Source of the DNA: an uncultured Ruminococcus sp.
Lineage (GTDB): Bacteria > Bacillota > Clostridia > Oscillospirales > Acutalibacteraceae
Assembly: GCA_902797525.1 (NCBI GenBank)
Contig: CADBSZ010000037.1
Location: forward strand, 1 to 6,726
Reading direction: 5' to 3'
Length of the DNA stretch: 6,726 bases
Shown in pieces: positions 6,351 through 6,726 of this stretch; the first letter of the stretch is position 1; each line of letters starts with the position of its first letter. Made by a program: the position numbers and the translations under genes. The notes beneath the pieces were generated by a model, which had not been told where the DNA came from, made no database searches, and saw only the letters and a program-made list of their open reading frames with translations.

Positions 6351-6399
6351 TCACATTTTGTAAAGACACAACAGGCGGATAGATGGCAAATGACGACTT

Positions 6400-6464
6400 G
6401 CGAGGACGTCGCACTTGCTTGCTGCTTGGTTGTTCATAGCTAAAAGTTCATCAACGCTCTCGCT
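6400..6464. repeat. Diverged 65-bp direct repeat, copy 1
   Basis: Runs from GCGAG (6400-6404) through GCACTTGCTTGCTGC to CAACGCTCTCGCT (6452-6464). It aligns without gaps to copy 2 at 6603-6667, offset exactly 203 bp, with about 43 of 65 positions identical. The ends are conserved and the middle has diverged. On the minus strand the codons read SESVDELLAMNNQAASKCDVLA. Confidence 0.6.
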
Positions 6465-6506
6465 CCCTAATAGGGGGATTGAGGGGGTCTGGGCAAAGCC
6501 GTACCC

Positions 6507-6588
6507 CTGTTGGCGCGTAATCATAGGAATAATAAATCAGAGGCACCCTTTTGAGGGTACCTCTGATTTATTACTGGTGCGCCAACAG
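6507..6588. repeat. 82-bp nested inverted repeat (MITE- or REP-like)
   Basis: Outer arms CTGTTGGCGC (6507-6516) and GCGCCAACAG (6579-6588) are perfect complements. Inside, AATAAATCAGAGG (6531-6543) pairs perfectly with CCTCTGATTTATT (6560-6572), then after one C-A mismatch ACCC pairs with GGGT around a TTTTGA loop. No clear target-site duplication flanks it and no T-run follows, so it looks like a small non-autonomous or palindromic element rather than a terminator. Confidence 0.65.
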
Positions 6589-6602
6589 TATGTTAGATTA
6601 AT

Positions 6603-6667
6603 GCGAGAAGTTTGCACTCGCTTGCTGCGGCGTGTGCAAAGTTTAACGTTTCTGCAACGCTCTCGCT
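6603..6667. repeat. Diverged 65-bp direct repeat, copy 2
   Basis: Partner of the repeat at 6400-6464, with GCGAG (6603-6607), GCACTCGCTTGCTGC and CAACGCTCTCGCT (6655-6667). On the minus strand it reads SESVAETLNFAHAAASECKLLA in the same frame as copy 1, keeping S-E-S-V-x-E-x-L and A-A-S-x-C-x-x-L-A. Confidence 0.6.
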
Positions 6668-6726
6668 AAAAACAGTCCACCGGACTGTTTTTGCCTTCGG
6701 CACGCTCGCCTTCGAGTTTCTGCCCC
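6666..6726 (-). CDS. Possible C-terminal end of a reading frame entering from the right edge
   Basis: A minus-strand frame open to the window edge reads GQKLEGERAEGKNSPVDCF and stops at TAG (6668-6666). It is only 19 codons, has no visible start and overlaps a hairpin, so it may equally be a non-coding repeat. No function can be given. Confidence 0.2.
   Translation of the reverse strand, partial: GQKLEGERAEGKNSPVDCF
6668..6692. terminator. Terminator-like hairpin near the right edge
   Basis: AAAAACAGTCC (6668-6678) and GGACTGTTTTT (6682-6692) pair perfectly over 11 bp with a 3-base loop (ACC). The A/T ends give a U-run on either strand, so it could be a bidirectional intrinsic terminator. 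On the minus strand its U-run runs straight into the TAG of the possible reading frame. Confidence 0.55.

Larger units (their letters stand above)
6351..6726. other. Gene-free, repeat-rich right end
   Basis: No convincing complete gene on either strand. The stretch holds the two diverged 65-bp repeats, the 82-bp nested inverted repeat, GC-rich short palindromes (for example CCCTA-A-TAGGG at 6465-6475) and a terminator-like hairpin near the edge. A plus-strand frame at 6415-6669 exists, but its product is Arg/Leu-rich low-complexity and crosses all the repeats, so I treat it as spurious. Confidence 0.6.

Noticed and set aside
6415..6669. 84-codon plus-strand open frame
   Set aside because: It crosses both direct repeats and the inverted repeat, gives a composition-biased product and lacks a convincing ribosome binding site.

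Overview
The window looks like chromosomal DNA from a low-to-mid GC Firmicute, most likely a gut Clostridia of the Ruminococcaceae/Oscillospiraceae kind. This is an inference from strong GGAGG-type ribosome binding sites, extended -10 promoters (TGn-TATGAT), a TetR protein with a Firmicutes-type C-terminal half, and a long, basic, alanine/serine-ended signal peptide. I could not test the taxonomy by search.

Layout from left to right. (1) A likely two-gene plus-strand operon (promoter 75-103) encodes a small GNAT acetyltransferase and an NhaC-family Na+/H+ antiporter, closed by a clear intrinsic terminator at 2122-2155. (2) A minus-strand TetR-family repressor gene (2248-2826) is divergent from a plus-strand gene (3076-4716) for a 546-residue exported protein that I cannot assign to a family. 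The exported protein has a signal peptide, a Gly/Ala-rich hydrophobic stretch, long amphipathic helices and a beta-rich Cys-containing C-terminal part. The 249-bp divergent intergenic region holds a near-perfect 22-bp palindrome inside the tetR promoter, a pair of 16-bp direct repeats exactly 30 bp apart, and a perfect 12-bp palindrome. (3) A bidirectional terminator hairpin (4751-4791) separates this from a minus-strand unit. That unit is a condensation/acyltransferase-like protein with an HGLTDG motif (5047-6288, promoter 6322-6350), followed by a 5'-truncated four-helix-bundle (23S rRNA intervening-sequence protein family) remnant overlapping its stop codon. (4) The last ~375 bases hold no convincing gene. 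They contain two diverged ~65-bp direct repeats (offset exactly 203 bp) bracketing an 82-bp nested inverted repeat, then another hairpin and what may be the tail of a reading frame entering from the right edge.

How the parts may work together: the GNAT-NhaC pair looks like housekeeping or stress ion homeostasis. The tetR/exported-protein pair is the most interesting unit. I infer, from divergence and operator-like sites only, that the TetR protein controls itself and perhaps the exported protein. The AT-rich truncated four-helix remnant and the repeat-rich right end suggest past rearrangement. No CRISPR array, rRNA, tRNA, transposase or complete mobile element was seen.
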